DNA from: UBA10347 sp905182135
GTDB lineage: Bacteria > Actinomycetota > Acidimicrobiia > Acidimicrobiales > UBA10347
Direction of reading: 5' to 3'
Assembly (NCBI GenBank): GCA_963925805.1
Contig: CAWUSE010000008.1
Span: 1 to 64,000, forward strand
Length of the DNA: 64,000 bases
Part shown: in pieces, positions 1 to 9,162 of the stretch
Layout: every line of letters starts with the position of its first letter
How positions within the stretch are numbered: position 1 is the first letter of the stretch
Notes under the pieces: generated by a model
Told to the model about the DNA's origin: nothing
The model's database searches: none
Seen by the model: only the letters and a program-made list of their open reading frames with translations
Translations under genes and position numbers: made by a program

Positions 1-1139
1 TGGGGCGTGATCAATGCCTTGTCGCCGGTGGCCATCTGACCGTAGCGCTTGACCATGTCGGGGTTAACGGTGTCGTTCAGCGACAATCGCATGCCGTAGT
101 TGCTGGCAAAGGTGGTCGTGATCTCGTCGGCCACTCGTTGGCGCAAACGATCTGCGCCATCCTGGCCAATCTTGCCCAAGAACGGCGTGAGCAACCAGCC
201 GCCGACTGACCACGACATACCAAACGTGCGCTTCAGCGTGGTGGGGCCTCGGTCTAGACCGCCGTAGACGTAGACCTGCTTATGGGTGTCAGAGCCGTAA
301 CGGCTGAACTCGTTCGCCTCGGACGCAACCTTTTCCATACACATCAACAAGGTGCTGGCGAGGTCCCCGCCACCAATTGCATCAAACGCGATCGTGGCAC
401 CCGTTGCACGAAGAGCTTCGGTCAGGTCGTCAACGAAACTCTCGGAGCTCGAATCGCACACATGCTCCGCGCCAAGCCCACGTAACAACTCCACGTGTTC
501 GGGCTTACGGACAATATTCACGAGCCCAACGCCGTCATCGATACAGATGCGGTTGAGCATCAGACCCAGGTTCGAAGCCCCAACGGTGTGAAGGAGTGCT
601 GTGTGGCCCTCCGCTCGCATCGTCTCAACCATGCCGAGTGCCGTCAGCGGGTTCACGAACGCAGCAGCAGCGTCGGCTGGGTCGGTGCCATCGCTCATGG
701 CCAAACACTGCGAGAAATGTAGGACCCGATACTCGGCGTACGCATTGCCAGACAAGAAGCCGACGACCTTTCCAAGTAATGCCTGTGCCCCAGCAGAGGA
801 CCCGGCACCAACAACGGTGCCGCCGCCCTCGTTGCCGGTCGGCATTGGCTTACCCAGACGGCCGCCAGATGCGGAAAGGACACCAGGCGTCAACGACACC
901 GCCACCGCCGGCAGGTCACCCTCCACCGCAGCGGCGCTGCTCACGTCCCCGCCAGCAAACAACATGCCAAGGTCCGACGGGTTGATAGGCGCGGCTTCTA
1001 CCTTGACGAGGACCTGGTCGTCGCCCAGCTCGGCGATATCGCTTCGGCGAAGGGCCAGGGTTGCCTTGCCGTCGTAGGTCACCGTCGAGCGCAGCTCAAG
1101 GCAAGTAGTCGGAAGGTCAGCAGTGCTGGTGTCTGTCAT
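1..1139 (-). CDS. Zinc-type/quinone oxidoreductase (MDR superfamily), 3' end cut by window
   Basis: The minus-strand frame opens with ATG at 1139 and runs off the left edge after about 379 residues. N-terminal GroES-like part: APINPSDLGMLF near residue 55 is typical of NADPH:quinone reductases and alcohol dehydrogenases of the MDR superfamily. A Rossmann part follows (LLHTVGASNLGLMLNRI), where the usual GAxGxVG loop is replaced by GASNLG. It would catalyse NAD(P)H-dependent reduction of a quinone or enone in the cytosol; the substrate cannot be read from the sequence. The visible end (GDKALITP) resembles the last residues of the family, so little is missing. It stands alone, with the DUF1330 gene downstream of a short gap on the same strand. 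Confidence 0.8.
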   Translation of the reverse strand, partial: MTDTSTADLPTTCLELRSTVTYDGKATLALRRSDIAELGDDQVLVKVEAAPINPSDLGMLFAGGDVSSAAAVEGDLPAVAVSLTPGVLSASGGRLGKPMPTGNEGGGTVVGAGSSAGAQALLGKVVGFLSGNAYAEYRVLHFSQCLAMSDGTDPADAAAAFVNPLTALGMVETMRAEGHTALLHTVGASNLGLMLNRICIDDGVGLVNIVRKPEHVELLRGLGAEHVCDSSSESFVDDLTEALRATGATIAFDAIGGGDLASTLLMCMEKVASEANEFSRYGSDTHKQVYVYGGLDRGPTTLKRTFGMSWSVGGWLLTPFLGKIGQDGADRLRQRVADEITTTFASNYGMRLSLNDTVNPDMVKRYGQMATGDKALITP

Positions 1140-1197
1140 CGCCCCATTCAACTACGACCAGGAGCGCACCGCTACCTCGGCATTGGTCCAGCAATGC

Positions 1198-1218
1198 AAC
1201 CAGTGTCAGGCACCGGTT
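1198..1218 (-). repeat. REP-like palindromic repeat, copy A
   Basis: A 21-base imperfect palindrome in the gap between the MDR gene and the DUF1330 gene. Read on the minus strand it matches the element at 22756-22776 at 20 of 21 positions (A instead of G in the centre). Both copies are intergenic and fold into a short hairpin. No nearby protein explains them, so a dispersed REP-like element is inferred. Confidence 0.55.
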
Positions 1219-1223
1219 GCTTC

Positions 1224-1628
1224 TTACGGTAATCGCGGCACAAGTTGAGTGCTCTCGACCAGACGGGAATCAGCCAACGCCGCGGCTCGTATAGGGGCAA
1301 TGGCCTTGTAGTCGGGGTCGTTGAACATAGCCATGAACTGCTTGCGTGTTGGATAACGCACCAGGATGATGATGTCCCAGGTCTCATCACCGATGACTGA
1401 ATGTTTGCCTCGGCCCATCCACATGACCTCGCCACCGAAGCGTGGTTCGAGCTCAGCGAAGGCTTCGCCATACCTGGTGTACGCCTGGCGGCCGGTCAGA
1501 CCGTCGACCCCATGGCCGGACTCGGCAACGTCGCGGTACTTCAGCAGGTTAAGCATGACGACAGGTTCGTCGGGGTCGCTCGCTGCCATCTCGGCGATTA
1601 CGTCGTAGTCAGCATGTACATGTCGCAT
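1224..1628 (-). CDS. DUF1330 family protein
   Basis: A 134-residue cytosolic protein with the ferredoxin-like dimeric alpha/beta barrel features of DUF1330: PVVMLNLLKYR near residue 25 (the MLNLL strand), the YTRYGEAFAELEPRFGGEV segment, and DIIILVRYPTRKQFMAMFND in the second half. Family members are small, and a few are linked to ring-modifying or heme-like chemistry, but no reaction is assigned here. No signal peptide or membrane segment is seen. It starts 22 bases after the end of sdaA on the same strand, so co-transcription is possible. Family assignment is firm; function is unknown. Confidence 0.75.
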   Translation of the reverse strand: MRHVHADYDVIAEMAASDPDEPVVMLNLLKYRDVAESGHGVDGLTGRQAYTRYGEAFAELEPRFGGEVMWMGRGKHSVIGDETWDIIILVRYPTRKQFMAMFNDPDYKAIAPIRAAALADSRLVESTQLVPRLP

Positions 1629-1650
1629 ACGGCGAACGTAACAGAGCGAA

Positions 1651-3117
1651 TCAGCACTCGATTATTCGCACCGGAATACGAACCGCCAGCCCTCCCTCCG
1701 AGGTCTCCTTGTACTTGCTGCTCATGTCTTGAGCCGTCTCCCACATCGTGTCGATCACATCGTCGAGAGTGACGCGGGCCAGGTCAGGCATACCAGCAAG
1801 CGCCATGTGCGCGGCTGTGATTGCCTTCATTGCACCCATAGCGTTTCGCTCGATGCACGGGATCTGCACAAGCCCACCGATCGGATCGCAGGTAAGGCCG
1901 AGATGATGTTCCATCGCTATCTCTGCCGCCATCAGTGCCTGCGCTGGGGAACCACCGCGACCTTCAACTAGTGCAGCAGCAGCCATCGAGGACGAGACGC
2001 CAATTTCGGCCTGGCAGCCTCCCATCGCCGCCGAGATCGTCGAACGCTTCTTGAAGATTGCACCAATCTCAGCGGCGACCATCAGGAAGCGAATAGCGCC
2101 GTCAGGGTTGCCATCGCCGGTGGCAAGGAAGTGAGCAAGAACCGCCGGAACCACACCAGCAGCGCCGTTTGTCGGGGCGGTGACGACCCGGCCAAACGCA
2201 GCGTTCTCTTCGTTAACCGCAAGAGCAAAACAACTGACCCATTTCACTGTGTGGTCAAAATGTGGTCGTGCCTCGCAGACCGACGCAAACCAGTCCTTCG
2301 CTGACCCAAAGTCGCTCGCGGACCCCATGAGCACCTGGTGCATCACCGCTGCCCGACGCGTGACTTCGAGGCCGCCAGGAAGAACCCCTTCGGTGCAGCA
2401 CCCTCGGTACATGCACTCGACCATCGCGTCCCAGATTCGCGTCAGGCCCGCGTCGATCTCATCATCGGTCCGCCAGAAGCGCTCGTTGCGACGCACAACA
2501 TCTGCTATTGAACAATCAAGTTCTTCGGTCCACCGCAGAAGATCGCTAGCCCGTTCGATCGGACATGGCAGCGTGACCGGCGCACTCACGCTTGAGCCCT
2601 TGTCCTCGCCAACAACGAATCCACCCCCAACTGAGAAATAACGTCGCACGAATTCCTCACCGTTCGCGAGCACCGCCGTCAGAGCCATGCCGTTCGGGTG
2701 AAAGTCCAACGAGCGGTCGGCGTTAAAGCGGATGTCTCGATCTCGCACAAACGGGACCGTGTGGTGGCCACCCAAGCTCAGCTCGCCCGAAACAAGGACC
2801 TCATGCCCAAGTCGCGTGACCAAGTCAACCTCGCACGTTTCAGGGTCTTCGCCGCGCAAGCCCATCATGATGGCAACGCCCGTGCCGTGCCCGCGTCCTG
2901 TCTTTGCCAACGAACCAAACAGGTCAACCGCTATCCCTATAACCGTGGCCAATTCGCCAGCCGCGTCGAGTTCGTCGAGAAATCGGAGCGCAGCCCGCCA
3001 TGGGCCCAGTGTGTGCGAGCTCGACGGGCCGATACCGACCTTCAGCATGTCAAACACGCTGATCGTCGATCGAACCCGCCGATCCGGAATGTCGGATTGG
3101 TCCGAGACGACAGTCAT
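1651..3117 (-). CDS. sdaA: L-serine ammonia-lyase, single-chain iron-sulfur type
   Basis: About 488 residues, the normal length for the fused beta-alpha type. It converts L-serine to pyruvate and ammonia using a [4Fe-4S] cluster. The N-terminal beta part carries SVFDMLKVGIGPSSSHTLGP (substrate and cluster region). The alpha part carries FGRVVTAPTNGAAGVVPAVL and, near the C-terminus, GLTCDPIGGLVQIPCIERN, which holds two of the cluster cysteines. I chose ATG at 3117 because GGGAG lies 5 bases upstream; an in-frame GTG at 3129 is the alternative. A PLP-dependent threonine/serine deaminase follows about 390 bases upstream on the same strand, giving two unrelated routes for hydroxyamino acid deamination side by side. 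Confidence 0.95.
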   Translation of the reverse strand: MTVVSDQSDIPDRRVRSTISVFDMLKVGIGPSSSHTLGPWRAALRFLDELDAAGELATVIGIAVDLFGSLAKTGRGHGTGVAIMMGLRGEDPETCEVDLVTRLGHEVLVSGELSLGGHHTVPFVRDRDIRFNADRSLDFHPNGMALTAVLANGEEFVRRYFSVGGGFVVGEDKGSSVSAPVTLPCPIERASDLLRWTEELDCSIADVVRRNERFWRTDDEIDAGLTRIWDAMVECMYRGCCTEGVLPGGLEVTRRAAVMHQVLMGSASDFGSAKDWFASVCEARPHFDHTVKWVSCFALAVNEENAAFGRVVTAPTNGAAGVVPAVLAHFLATGDGNPDGAIRFLMVAAEIGAIFKKRSTISAAMGGCQAEIGVSSSMAAAALVEGRGGSPAQALMAAEIAMEHHLGLTCDPIGGLVQIPCIERNAMGAMKAITAAHMALAGMPDLARVTLDDVIDTMWETAQDMSSKYKETSEGGLAVRIPVRIIEC

Positions 3118-3511
3118 GACTGCTCCCACTTCGGGTCATGGGCCGACGCGACTGGCGGCCGAGCCGGATAGTAATGGCAGCAGCCACGACGCGGTTTTTA
3201 GGCCGTACTGCCATGCCCCGATGGCCGTCCTGGACATGGCACCGCTGACTCCATCAAGCGACGCGGTGTGCGCGACATCAGCCTGTCAAACCCCGAGAGC
3301 AAAGCCATGCTTGAGACGCGCTACGTGCACACCGCAAACAACCCAAATGCATTGCCGGGTGCACTGGCAACCTGGCACACAGGCCTTCTGGGACAAACAG
3401 TGCGTGCAGCATTACGCCGTGTAGGACTCCTGCCGACAGTGCAGCATTGGCGAACACGTGACGGTCGTCGGTGCCACAGCACCAGGCCGTCGCTCAGTCA
3501 ACTCTGGCGGC
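3118..3511. other. Intergenic stretch, possible decayed coding DNA
   Basis: About 390 bases between sdaA and the dehydratase gene. A minus-strand frame ending in TGA at 3136-3138 reads as protein-like for about 50 codons with high GC at third positions, but it has no start and a stop just upstream. No family was recognised. It may be a decayed gene or chance. No terminator or RNA was recognised. Confidence 0.3.
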
Positions 3512-4450
3512 TCAACCGGCGAAAAGGTTGGCAAAGTCTGCGTTGCCACCACACATGATCATGCAAACACGTTCGTTGGGCTCAACAGTTATGACGCCTG
3601 ATCGGATTGCGGCCAAGGACACGGCGGCCGCTGGCTCTGCTGCCAGCTTGGTGAGGTTGACCAGCTCTTGCCAAGCGGGGCGGATCGCTGCCTCATCGAC
3701 CAACACCATCTCGTCGACATAAGCATCGATATGGGCCAGGTTGATCTCGCCCGTTATCGGTGCTGCAAGCCCATCAGCCAATGACTTCGCGGCGATTTGC
3801 ATCGGACGACCGGCCCGACGGCTCGCCGCTATGACATCGGCTGTTGTTGGTTCAATGCCGATGACTCGCACGTTCGGGTTGGCTCGCTTGACCGCAGTAG
3901 CGACACCGGAAATAAGCCCACCGCCACCCGTAGGCACCAACACGGTGTCGACTTCGGGCAGCTGCTCCATGATCTCACGGCCGAGCGTGCCCGTCCCTGC
4001 CACAACCGCAGGGTCATCGAACGGATGCACCATCGTTGCCCCGAGCTCGGCTTGTCGCGCGAGTGCTGTGGCCACCAAGTCGCCCTCGACTAATTCAAGC
4101 GTGGCGCCCATTGCCTGAACTGCATCGACCTTGAATTGCACAGCCCCGGCAGGCATACAGACGGTGACCGGTAGCCCAAGCCCGACACCAACGTGGGCCA
4201 CTGCCATTGCGTGATTGCCCGCAGAAAAGGCTATAAGCCCACGAGTGCGCTCATCCTCGGTCAGTGTGCTGGCCTTGTTGAAGACGCCTCGCACCTTGAA
4301 GCTGCCTGTCGGTTGAAAGAGCTCACATTTGAGAAAGGCATGCGCCCCAAGTGCATCGGACAGCGAGTAGGAACGCACCATCGGCGTGCGAAGTACGTGC
4401 GGCGCAATAGCACGCACTGCGTCGTTGATTGCCTCATCAGAAATCAGCAT
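3512..4450 (-). CDS. Threonine/serine dehydratase, PLP fold-type II
   Basis: A 312-residue protein of the tryptophan synthase beta-like PLP superfamily. The Schiff-base lysine is K52 in PTGSFKVRGVFNKA. The phosphate-binding glycine loop is VPTGGGGLISG near residue 173. Length and motifs fit biodegradative threonine dehydratase, serine racemase or hydroxyectoine utilisation dehydratase; there is no C-terminal ACT domain, so feedback-regulated IlvA is unlikely. It would deaminate L-Thr/L-Ser (or an analogue) to a 2-oxo acid in the cytosol. The sdaA gene follows on the same strand. Exact substrate is inferred, not shown. Confidence 0.88.
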   Translation of the reverse strand: MLISDEAINDAVRAIAPHVLRTPMVRSYSLSDALGAHAFLKCELFQPTGSFKVRGVFNKASTLTEDERTRGLIAFSAGNHAMAVAHVGVGLGLPVTVCMPAGAVQFKVDAVQAMGATLELVEGDLVATALARQAELGATMVHPFDDPAVVAGTGTLGREIMEQLPEVDTVLVPTGGGGLISGVATAVKRANPNVRVIGIEPTTADVIAASRRAGRPMQIAAKSLADGLAAPITGEINLAHIDAYVDEMVLVDEAAIRPAWQELVNLTKLAAEPAAAVSLAAIRSGVITVEPNERVCMIMCGGNADFANLFAG

Positions 4451-4825
4451 CTGCCAATCCTTCCACGACCGACATCTCGCCCGTCACTCACCTCGACCAA
4501 AATAAGGTGCTGACATAGTTCATTACTCAGGCACTATTCGGTGTACGCACCAACACCCGACGCTGCTCAATACGCATACCGAGGGCATGCAAGAAGAACG
4601 TTTCAATGATTCACAGGTGCGAAAACGTTAGACCAACCGTCTGAGTCGATGGCAAGATTATTGGCTGCACGGTCCAGCGCCCCAGCAGCGAGACCGCTAC
4701 TCGCCGCACCTGTGTAGAAGGGATTGGTCTCGAACTAGGGCAGTTCGGTGCGTTCGCACGATGCGTCTTTCGGTCAGCCGTCTAGCCAACTGGCATACTC
4801 GCCTGACCACGAACGAGGAGAACCA
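4451..4825. other. Divergent intergenic region
   Basis: About 375 bases between the divergently transcribed dehydratase and SDR genes, so promoters for both are expected here. A 7-base inverted repeat (AACGTTT at 4597-4603, AAACGTT at 4623-4629, 19-base spacer) could be an operator but is short. No convincing -10/-35 pair and no coding remnant were recognised. Confidence 0.3.
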
Positions 4826-5623
4826 ATGGCAACCGAAAGTGCTTCAGGACGGGTCGTTGGCAAGGTCGCGATAGTCACGGGCGGCGCATCCGGAATCGGT
4901 CGAAGCTGTGCGATTCGCTTGGCTGACCAGGGCGCCACCGTCATGGTCACCGACATTCAAGACGAAGCTGGCAAAGCGACCGCCGCCGCGATCCGCGACA
5001 AGGGAGGCCATGCCCAGTTCATGCATCACGACGTCACCAGCGAACCCGAATGGGAACAGGTCGTAGCAGCCACGCTCGCGGCAATGGGTGGTGTGCACAT
5101 CCTCGTGAACAACGCCGGCATCGGCATCGGCGGCAGCATCGTCACCATGGCACTCACTGATTGGCAACGTCAACAGGCCATCAACCTCGACGGCGTCTTC
5201 CTCGGCGTCAAGCATTGCATACCCGCGATGATCGAATCGGGAAGCGGTTCGATCATAAATATGTCCTCGGTTGCAGGTCTAAAGGGCGCAGCCAGCCTTG
5301 CTGCTTACAACGCGACCAAGGGCGGCGTGCGACTTTTCACCAAGGGCGTTGCGCTCGAATGTGCTCAGAAGCACTGGCCCGTGCGTGTGAATTCTGTGCA
5401 CCCCGGGATCATAGACACACCGATCTGGACTAAAATCAACCCTGCGCTACAGCTTGACGATTCCCACATCATCGACGCCCAAGGCCTCGCTCAAACAGCG
5501 GTACCCAGCGGTGTGCTTGGCTCACCCGAAGACATCGCCAACGGCGTTCTCTTCCTGGCCAGCGACGACTCGAGCTACATGACCGGCACCGAACTCGTCA
5601 TCGACGGCGGCCTCTCCGCCTAA
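4826..5623 (+). CDS. SDR family oxidoreductase (3alpha/20beta-hydroxysteroid dehydrogenase-like)
   Basis: A 265-residue classical short-chain dehydrogenase/reductase. The cofactor loop TGGASGIG is at residues 18-25, NNAG at 95-98, and the catalytic S148, Y161 and K165 lie in NMSSVAG and YNATKGG. D43 in VTDIQD after beta-2 favours NAD(H). ATG 4826 was chosen because GAGGAG sits at 4815-4820; the frame stays open upstream to 4748. It would oxidise or reduce a hydroxyl/carbonyl group in the cytosol. The CoA-transferase and MaoC genes lie downstream on the opposite strand, which suggests, without proving, a shared lipid or isoprenoid degradation role. Confidence 0.9.
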   Translation: MATESASGRVVGKVAIVTGGASGIGRSCAIRLADQGATVMVTDIQDEAGKATAAAIRDKGGHAQFMHHDVTSEPEWEQVVAATLAAMGGVHILVNNAGIGIGGSIVTMALTDWQRQQAINLDGVFLGVKHCIPAMIESGSGSIINMSSVAGLKGAASLAAYNATKGGVRLFTKGVALECAQKHWPVRVNSVHPGIIDTPIWTKINPALQLDDSHIIDAQGLAQTAVPSGVLGSPEDIANGVLFLASDDSSYMTGTELVIDGGLSA

Positions 5624-5839
5624 GCCCATCTGCGTCGATCAGTCCCAGTTTCGAGCTCAAACTCGGTTAGCAATGGCCGAAATTAGAGCGTTGTGTTCGC
5701 CGTTCTCACTCTCTAGTTCGATCCACGGCCATTCGCTCTCATCCAGACACTTGGATGGAAGATGCGACTGATCAGGCGAGTGAACTCTTCCCCGTACCCA
5801 ACGTTGTGACTCTGTTCCCCGACGTTCCCGGGCACCGGT

Positions 5840-8245
5840 TTAGGTCAATACGTCGTCGAGGATAAGTTGCACATAGTGCTCCTCGCTATGGCCAAGGATG
5901 TCGCAGACCACATGCTGGTTGTGCTCTCCAATCGCCGGTGATCGTGTCAGCCGAAGCTCGTGTCCAGCCCATTGGGCAGCTTCCCGGTTAATGGGGATAT
6001 CGACATCGGGACGTACTGGCTGCTGCAGCAGTTGGTAATGGTGGCGTAGTTGTGGATCACGCTCGTACGTCTCGGCTAAGTGCTCGACCGGGGCGGCAGC
6101 GACCCCGACCGCCTGTAGTTGGTCGGCGATGTCCCACTTGTCTTTATCAGCGGTCCACGCTTCAATGATCTCGTCGAGAGCATCTTCGTTTTGCTTACGC
6201 AGATCATGGGTGGCGAATCGCTCATCATCAACGAGACCGACATGACCAATCACTTCACAGAAGCGGGCCCATTCGGAGTCACCATGTACCGCAAGCGCAG
6301 CCCATTCGTCGTCGCTATGCACCGACCCTGCTGCAGCGAACACACCGTGTGGACACAAGTTCGGATCACGGTTCGCTCGACGTGGCGGTTGCACCCCCGT
6401 GGCTTTGTACTGCATCCATTCGGCACCGAGCAATGCAACCATGCCGGTCAGTTGGGTCAAGTGAATCTCTTGGGCAGCGCCGCCCTGCTTGCGCTGTCGA
6501 AGCGCAGCAAGGACCGTGGCCACCAGCAAATGCGGGCCAGTGAAATCGGGATAGGCAATGCCTATACCGCGGGGTCGCTCGCCATCGAACCCGGTCAGCA
6601 TGTTGAACCCTGATGCTGCCATCAAGATATTTCCCATACTCGGGCGAACAGCCCACGGGCCATGACGGTGAGCCCCCGGCAGGTTCAGAGACACGATGTC
6701 GGATTTGGCTTCGATCAGTGCACCAAAGCCCAAGCCCATGCGCTCCATCGCCCCAGGACGGAAGTTGTTCACGACGATGTCGGCGGTCGCTATCAACTCC
6801 TTAACCAGGGTCATCCCTTGCTCGGTTGTCAGGTCGACGGCCAACGATTTCTTCCCGGCGTTCACCACATTGAACAGGCCCCCCATCTCAGCATCTGGCG
6901 CGCCGTCTGGGCCGATCTGGCTTCGCATGGAATCGGGTCTCTTCGCGGACTCGACTCGAATTACCTCAGCACCAAAGCTCGCAAGGAGGCGCGTGCCGAT
7001 AGGGGCGGCAAGAACCCATCCGAAGTCCACGATGCGCAAACCTTCGAGTGCTCGGGCTGGATCAGGCGAAGTGGCGGGGGCGGGAACCACACGCACGGGT
7101 GGCAGCACAGCAAGCCCGTCGACCAGAGCCTGATCCGCGCCCAGAAGTGGCGCTGCACGCAGCACGATGTCCTCGTCCATGCCGTCAACGGGCGAACGCA
7201 CGAAGCCAAGTTCACAATCGATGCCGCCATGATCAACCGTCAGGAACTGCGCATTGACCTGGTATTGGTCAATCTGTTCATGATCCTCGAAACTAAGAAC
7301 CGGAAGACAGATCAGATCTGCTTCGAGTGCGCCAGCGAAGAACTCGTCACGACTGAGCTTCGCGGCGAGAGCCAGCGTGGCCGCTCCGACCGGATTCCCT
7401 CTGCGGGGTGCGTCGAGCCGGCTGAGTTCCCAGTCATCGAGCGTCATGCCGTGGTCAATGTCTTCGCTATCGGCCCAGGCCAGAAACTTCGCGAATCGGT
7501 CGGGCCGGATCATATGGCCGACATAACCGCCGTCGGCGCACCTCAGCGCAGCTGACAGGCCGGGCCGGCGTGGTATCTGATTGAACCAGGTCCAGTTGCT
7601 CGGTGTCGCTGTCTGCATCGCGGCAGTCGCTGCAGCTTCCTGCAGCGAGATATCGATGTGGGCACCTGCAGCGTCAGTGTTGTCGCGCTGATGCAGCGCC
7701 ATCGAGATTGCAGACGCAGCGATCAACCCCGCCATGGCATAAGCCACATCTGCCCCGCCCTGCACCGGCGTACCCCGAGGCTCACCCGACAGCCAGATCA
7801 AACCACCAGCAGCACCGGCAACGATGTCTGTCGCCCGCCGGTGCCGCCACTCACCGTGCAGGCCAAACGGCGTAACCGAGCACTGAATGAGACCAGGGTT
7901 GATCGCTCGCAACGCGTCATGACCAAGGCCGAGATCATCAAGATGACCCGGTCGTTCAGAATCGATGAGCACATCGGCAGTCGCCACCAGCGACAGAAAT
8001 GCCGAGCCCGGCGCTTCAAGGTTGAGTACGACCGATCGCTTGTTGGCAGAGAAGTATTGATGAGCAAACGAGCCCTCGATGGGGTCCACCCCTTCGAGTT
8101 TGGGCGCTAGGTGCCGAATCGAGTTGCCACCCGGCGGCTCAACCATGATCACCTCGGCTCCCAAGTCGGCCAGCACCCGCCCCGCCAAAGCCGCTGAACG
8201 GTCGCTTAGGTCAAGGACCCGTATGCCGCGCAACGCCGTCGTCAT
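5840..8245 (-). CDS. Fused two-domain family III (CaiB/BaiF) CoA-transferase
   Basis: An 801-residue protein with two tandem CaiB/BaiF domains (about 1-385 and 398-795), roughly twice the usual 400. Both halves open with the family's N-terminal strand (LRGIRVLDLSDRSAALAGR; LEGLRIVDFGWVLAAPIGTR) followed by LGAEVI/FGAEVI. The catalytic Asp is present in domain 1 (D198 in IDISLQEA). The equivalent position in domain 2 reads EIHLTQ, with His595 in place of Asp, so one half is probably non-catalytic. It would move CoA between carboxylic acids. Its start overlaps the stop of the upstream MaoC gene by 4 bases (ATGA), so the pair is translationally coupled. The acid substrate is unknown. Confidence 0.9.
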   Translation of the reverse strand: MTTALRGIRVLDLSDRSAALAGRVLADLGAEVIMVEPPGGNSIRHLAPKLEGVDPIEGSFAHQYFSANKRSVVLNLEAPGSAFLSLVATADVLIDSERPGHLDDLGLGHDALRAINPGLIQCSVTPFGLHGEWRHRRATDIVAGAAGGLIWLSGEPRGTPVQGGADVAYAMAGLIAASAISMALHQRDNTDAAGAHIDISLQEAAATAAMQTATPSNWTWFNQIPRRPGLSAALRCADGGYVGHMIRPDRFAKFLAWADSEDIDHGMTLDDWELSRLDAPRRGNPVGAATLALAAKLSRDEFFAGALEADLICLPVLSFEDHEQIDQYQVNAQFLTVDHGGIDCELGFVRSPVDGMDEDIVLRAAPLLGADQALVDGLAVLPPVRVVPAPATSPDPARALEGLRIVDFGWVLAAPIGTRLLASFGAEVIRVESAKRPDSMRSQIGPDGAPDAEMGGLFNVVNAGKKSLAVDLTTEQGMTLVKELIATADIVVNNFRPGAMERMGLGFGALIEAKSDIVSLNLPGAHRHGPWAVRPSMGNILMAASGFNMLTGFDGERPRGIGIAYPDFTGPHLLVATVLAALRQRKQGGAAQEIHLTQLTGMVALLGAEWMQYKATGVQPPRRANRDPNLCPHGVFAAAGSVHSDDEWAALAVHGDSEWARFCEVIGHVGLVDDERFATHDLRKQNEDALDEIIEAWTADKDKWDIADQLQAVGVAAAPVEHLAETYERDPQLRHHYQLLQQPVRPDVDIPINREAAQWAGHELRLTRSPAIGEHNQHVVCDILGHSEEHYVQLILDDVLT

Positions 8246-9162
8246 GCGATTGGAATCGTGAGCGTGCCAACCATTGCCGTCGGGCCAGAGTCCAGGTCAA
8301 CCTGTAGATCGAGCACCAATCGGTCCGGTTCTGCGACGACAACGGTCGCTGTCGGCACGATATACACGTCGTTCTCGGTCGGGGCCTTCCACCGGATGTC
8401 GAAGTGAGCACCGTGCATGAGCACCTGCGTGCCCAGGGTTGCCATCACGGCTTCCAGCGCAAATGAAAGCACGTGTGAGCCGCCAGCAATCGGCTGAGCA
8501 AGACCGGCTTTCTTAGCCTGTTCCGGGTCTGAGTGGATCGGGTTGTCGGGGTTATCGGTGTCTCGTGCCGCCATCATCGCCAGCGATACGAGCACTCGGT
8601 CGCCGCCAAACACGCGACCGATTGTTACGGCTCGGATCGCCGCACTATGTGGGTTCGCCGCAGCGGCTTGCCAATCAGGTTTTGGTGCTGGCGTCTCGTC
8701 AATCGGTAGCCCCTGCACGGAGTCTTTGAGATCGGGGTTCGGTTTATAGCTGAACAGGCCGGTTGTCAGATTGGTGGCGAAACGTTCACTGGCGCTGGTG
8801 TGTGAACGAGATGCTGTGATGGAGTAAGACCGGCCCTTCCTTACATAGGTACCGGTGCTTTCACCTTCAACCAACCAAACGTCATCGTGGGAAATCGGCC
8901 GATGGATCGTGAACTGTTCGCGGACCCAGACTCGGCCGGCAACACCACTGGCCTTCTTCGTACCATCGGGTCGCTGCTTGCGCGGCTGTTTTGCCAACAA
9001 TGCCAGCGTCATGCCGGTGATCAAGTCAGGTTGCAGCTGGCCGTCAGCGACGAGTGCTCGGGTTGCATCGCCGCACTCGCCCATGCCCGCTGCGGCGCCG
9101 TGGATCTTAGCGGCCGGGAATGGCCCAGCTACCTCGGCCAGCTTGCGGGGAAATTCCGTCAT
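8242..9162 (-). CDS. MaoC-like double-hotdog acyl dehydratase
   Basis: A 306-residue cytosolic protein resembling the duplicated MaoC/hotdog family (enoyl-CoA hydratase or acyl dehydratase). The N-terminal hotdog includes PISHDDVWLVEGESTGTYVRKGRSY. The C-terminal hotdog includes NPIHSDPEQAKKAGLAQPIAGG, where the conserved N-P-I-H-x-D of the hydratase active site is visible. The stop overlaps the start of the fused CoA-transferase by 4 bases. A CoA-transferase plus hydratase pair suits activation and hydration of an unusual carboxylic acid, but the substrate is inferred only. Confidence 0.85.
   Translation of the reverse strand: MTEFPRKLAEVAGPFPAAKIHGAAAGMGECGDATRALVADGQLQPDLITGMTLALLAKQPRKQRPDGTKKASGVAGRVWVREQFTIHRPISHDDVWLVEGESTGTYVRKGRSYSITASRSHTSASERFATNLTTGLFSYKPNPDLKDSVQGLPIDETPAPKPDWQAAAANPHSAAIRAVTIGRVFGGDRVLVSLAMMAARDTDNPDNPIHSDPEQAKKAGLAQPIAGGSHVLSFALEAVMATLGTQVLMHGAHFDIRWKAPTENDVYIVPTATVVVAEPDRLVLDLQVDLDSGPTAMVGTLTIPIA

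Noticed and set aside
4748..4825. Upstream extension of the SDR reading frame
   Set aside because: The GAGGAG ribosome site and the SDR domain both support ATG 4826.
5624..5839. Open frame continuing in phase beyond the CoA-transferase stop (minus strand)
   Set aside because: About 66 codons without start or family similarity; a chance open frame is plausible at this GC content.
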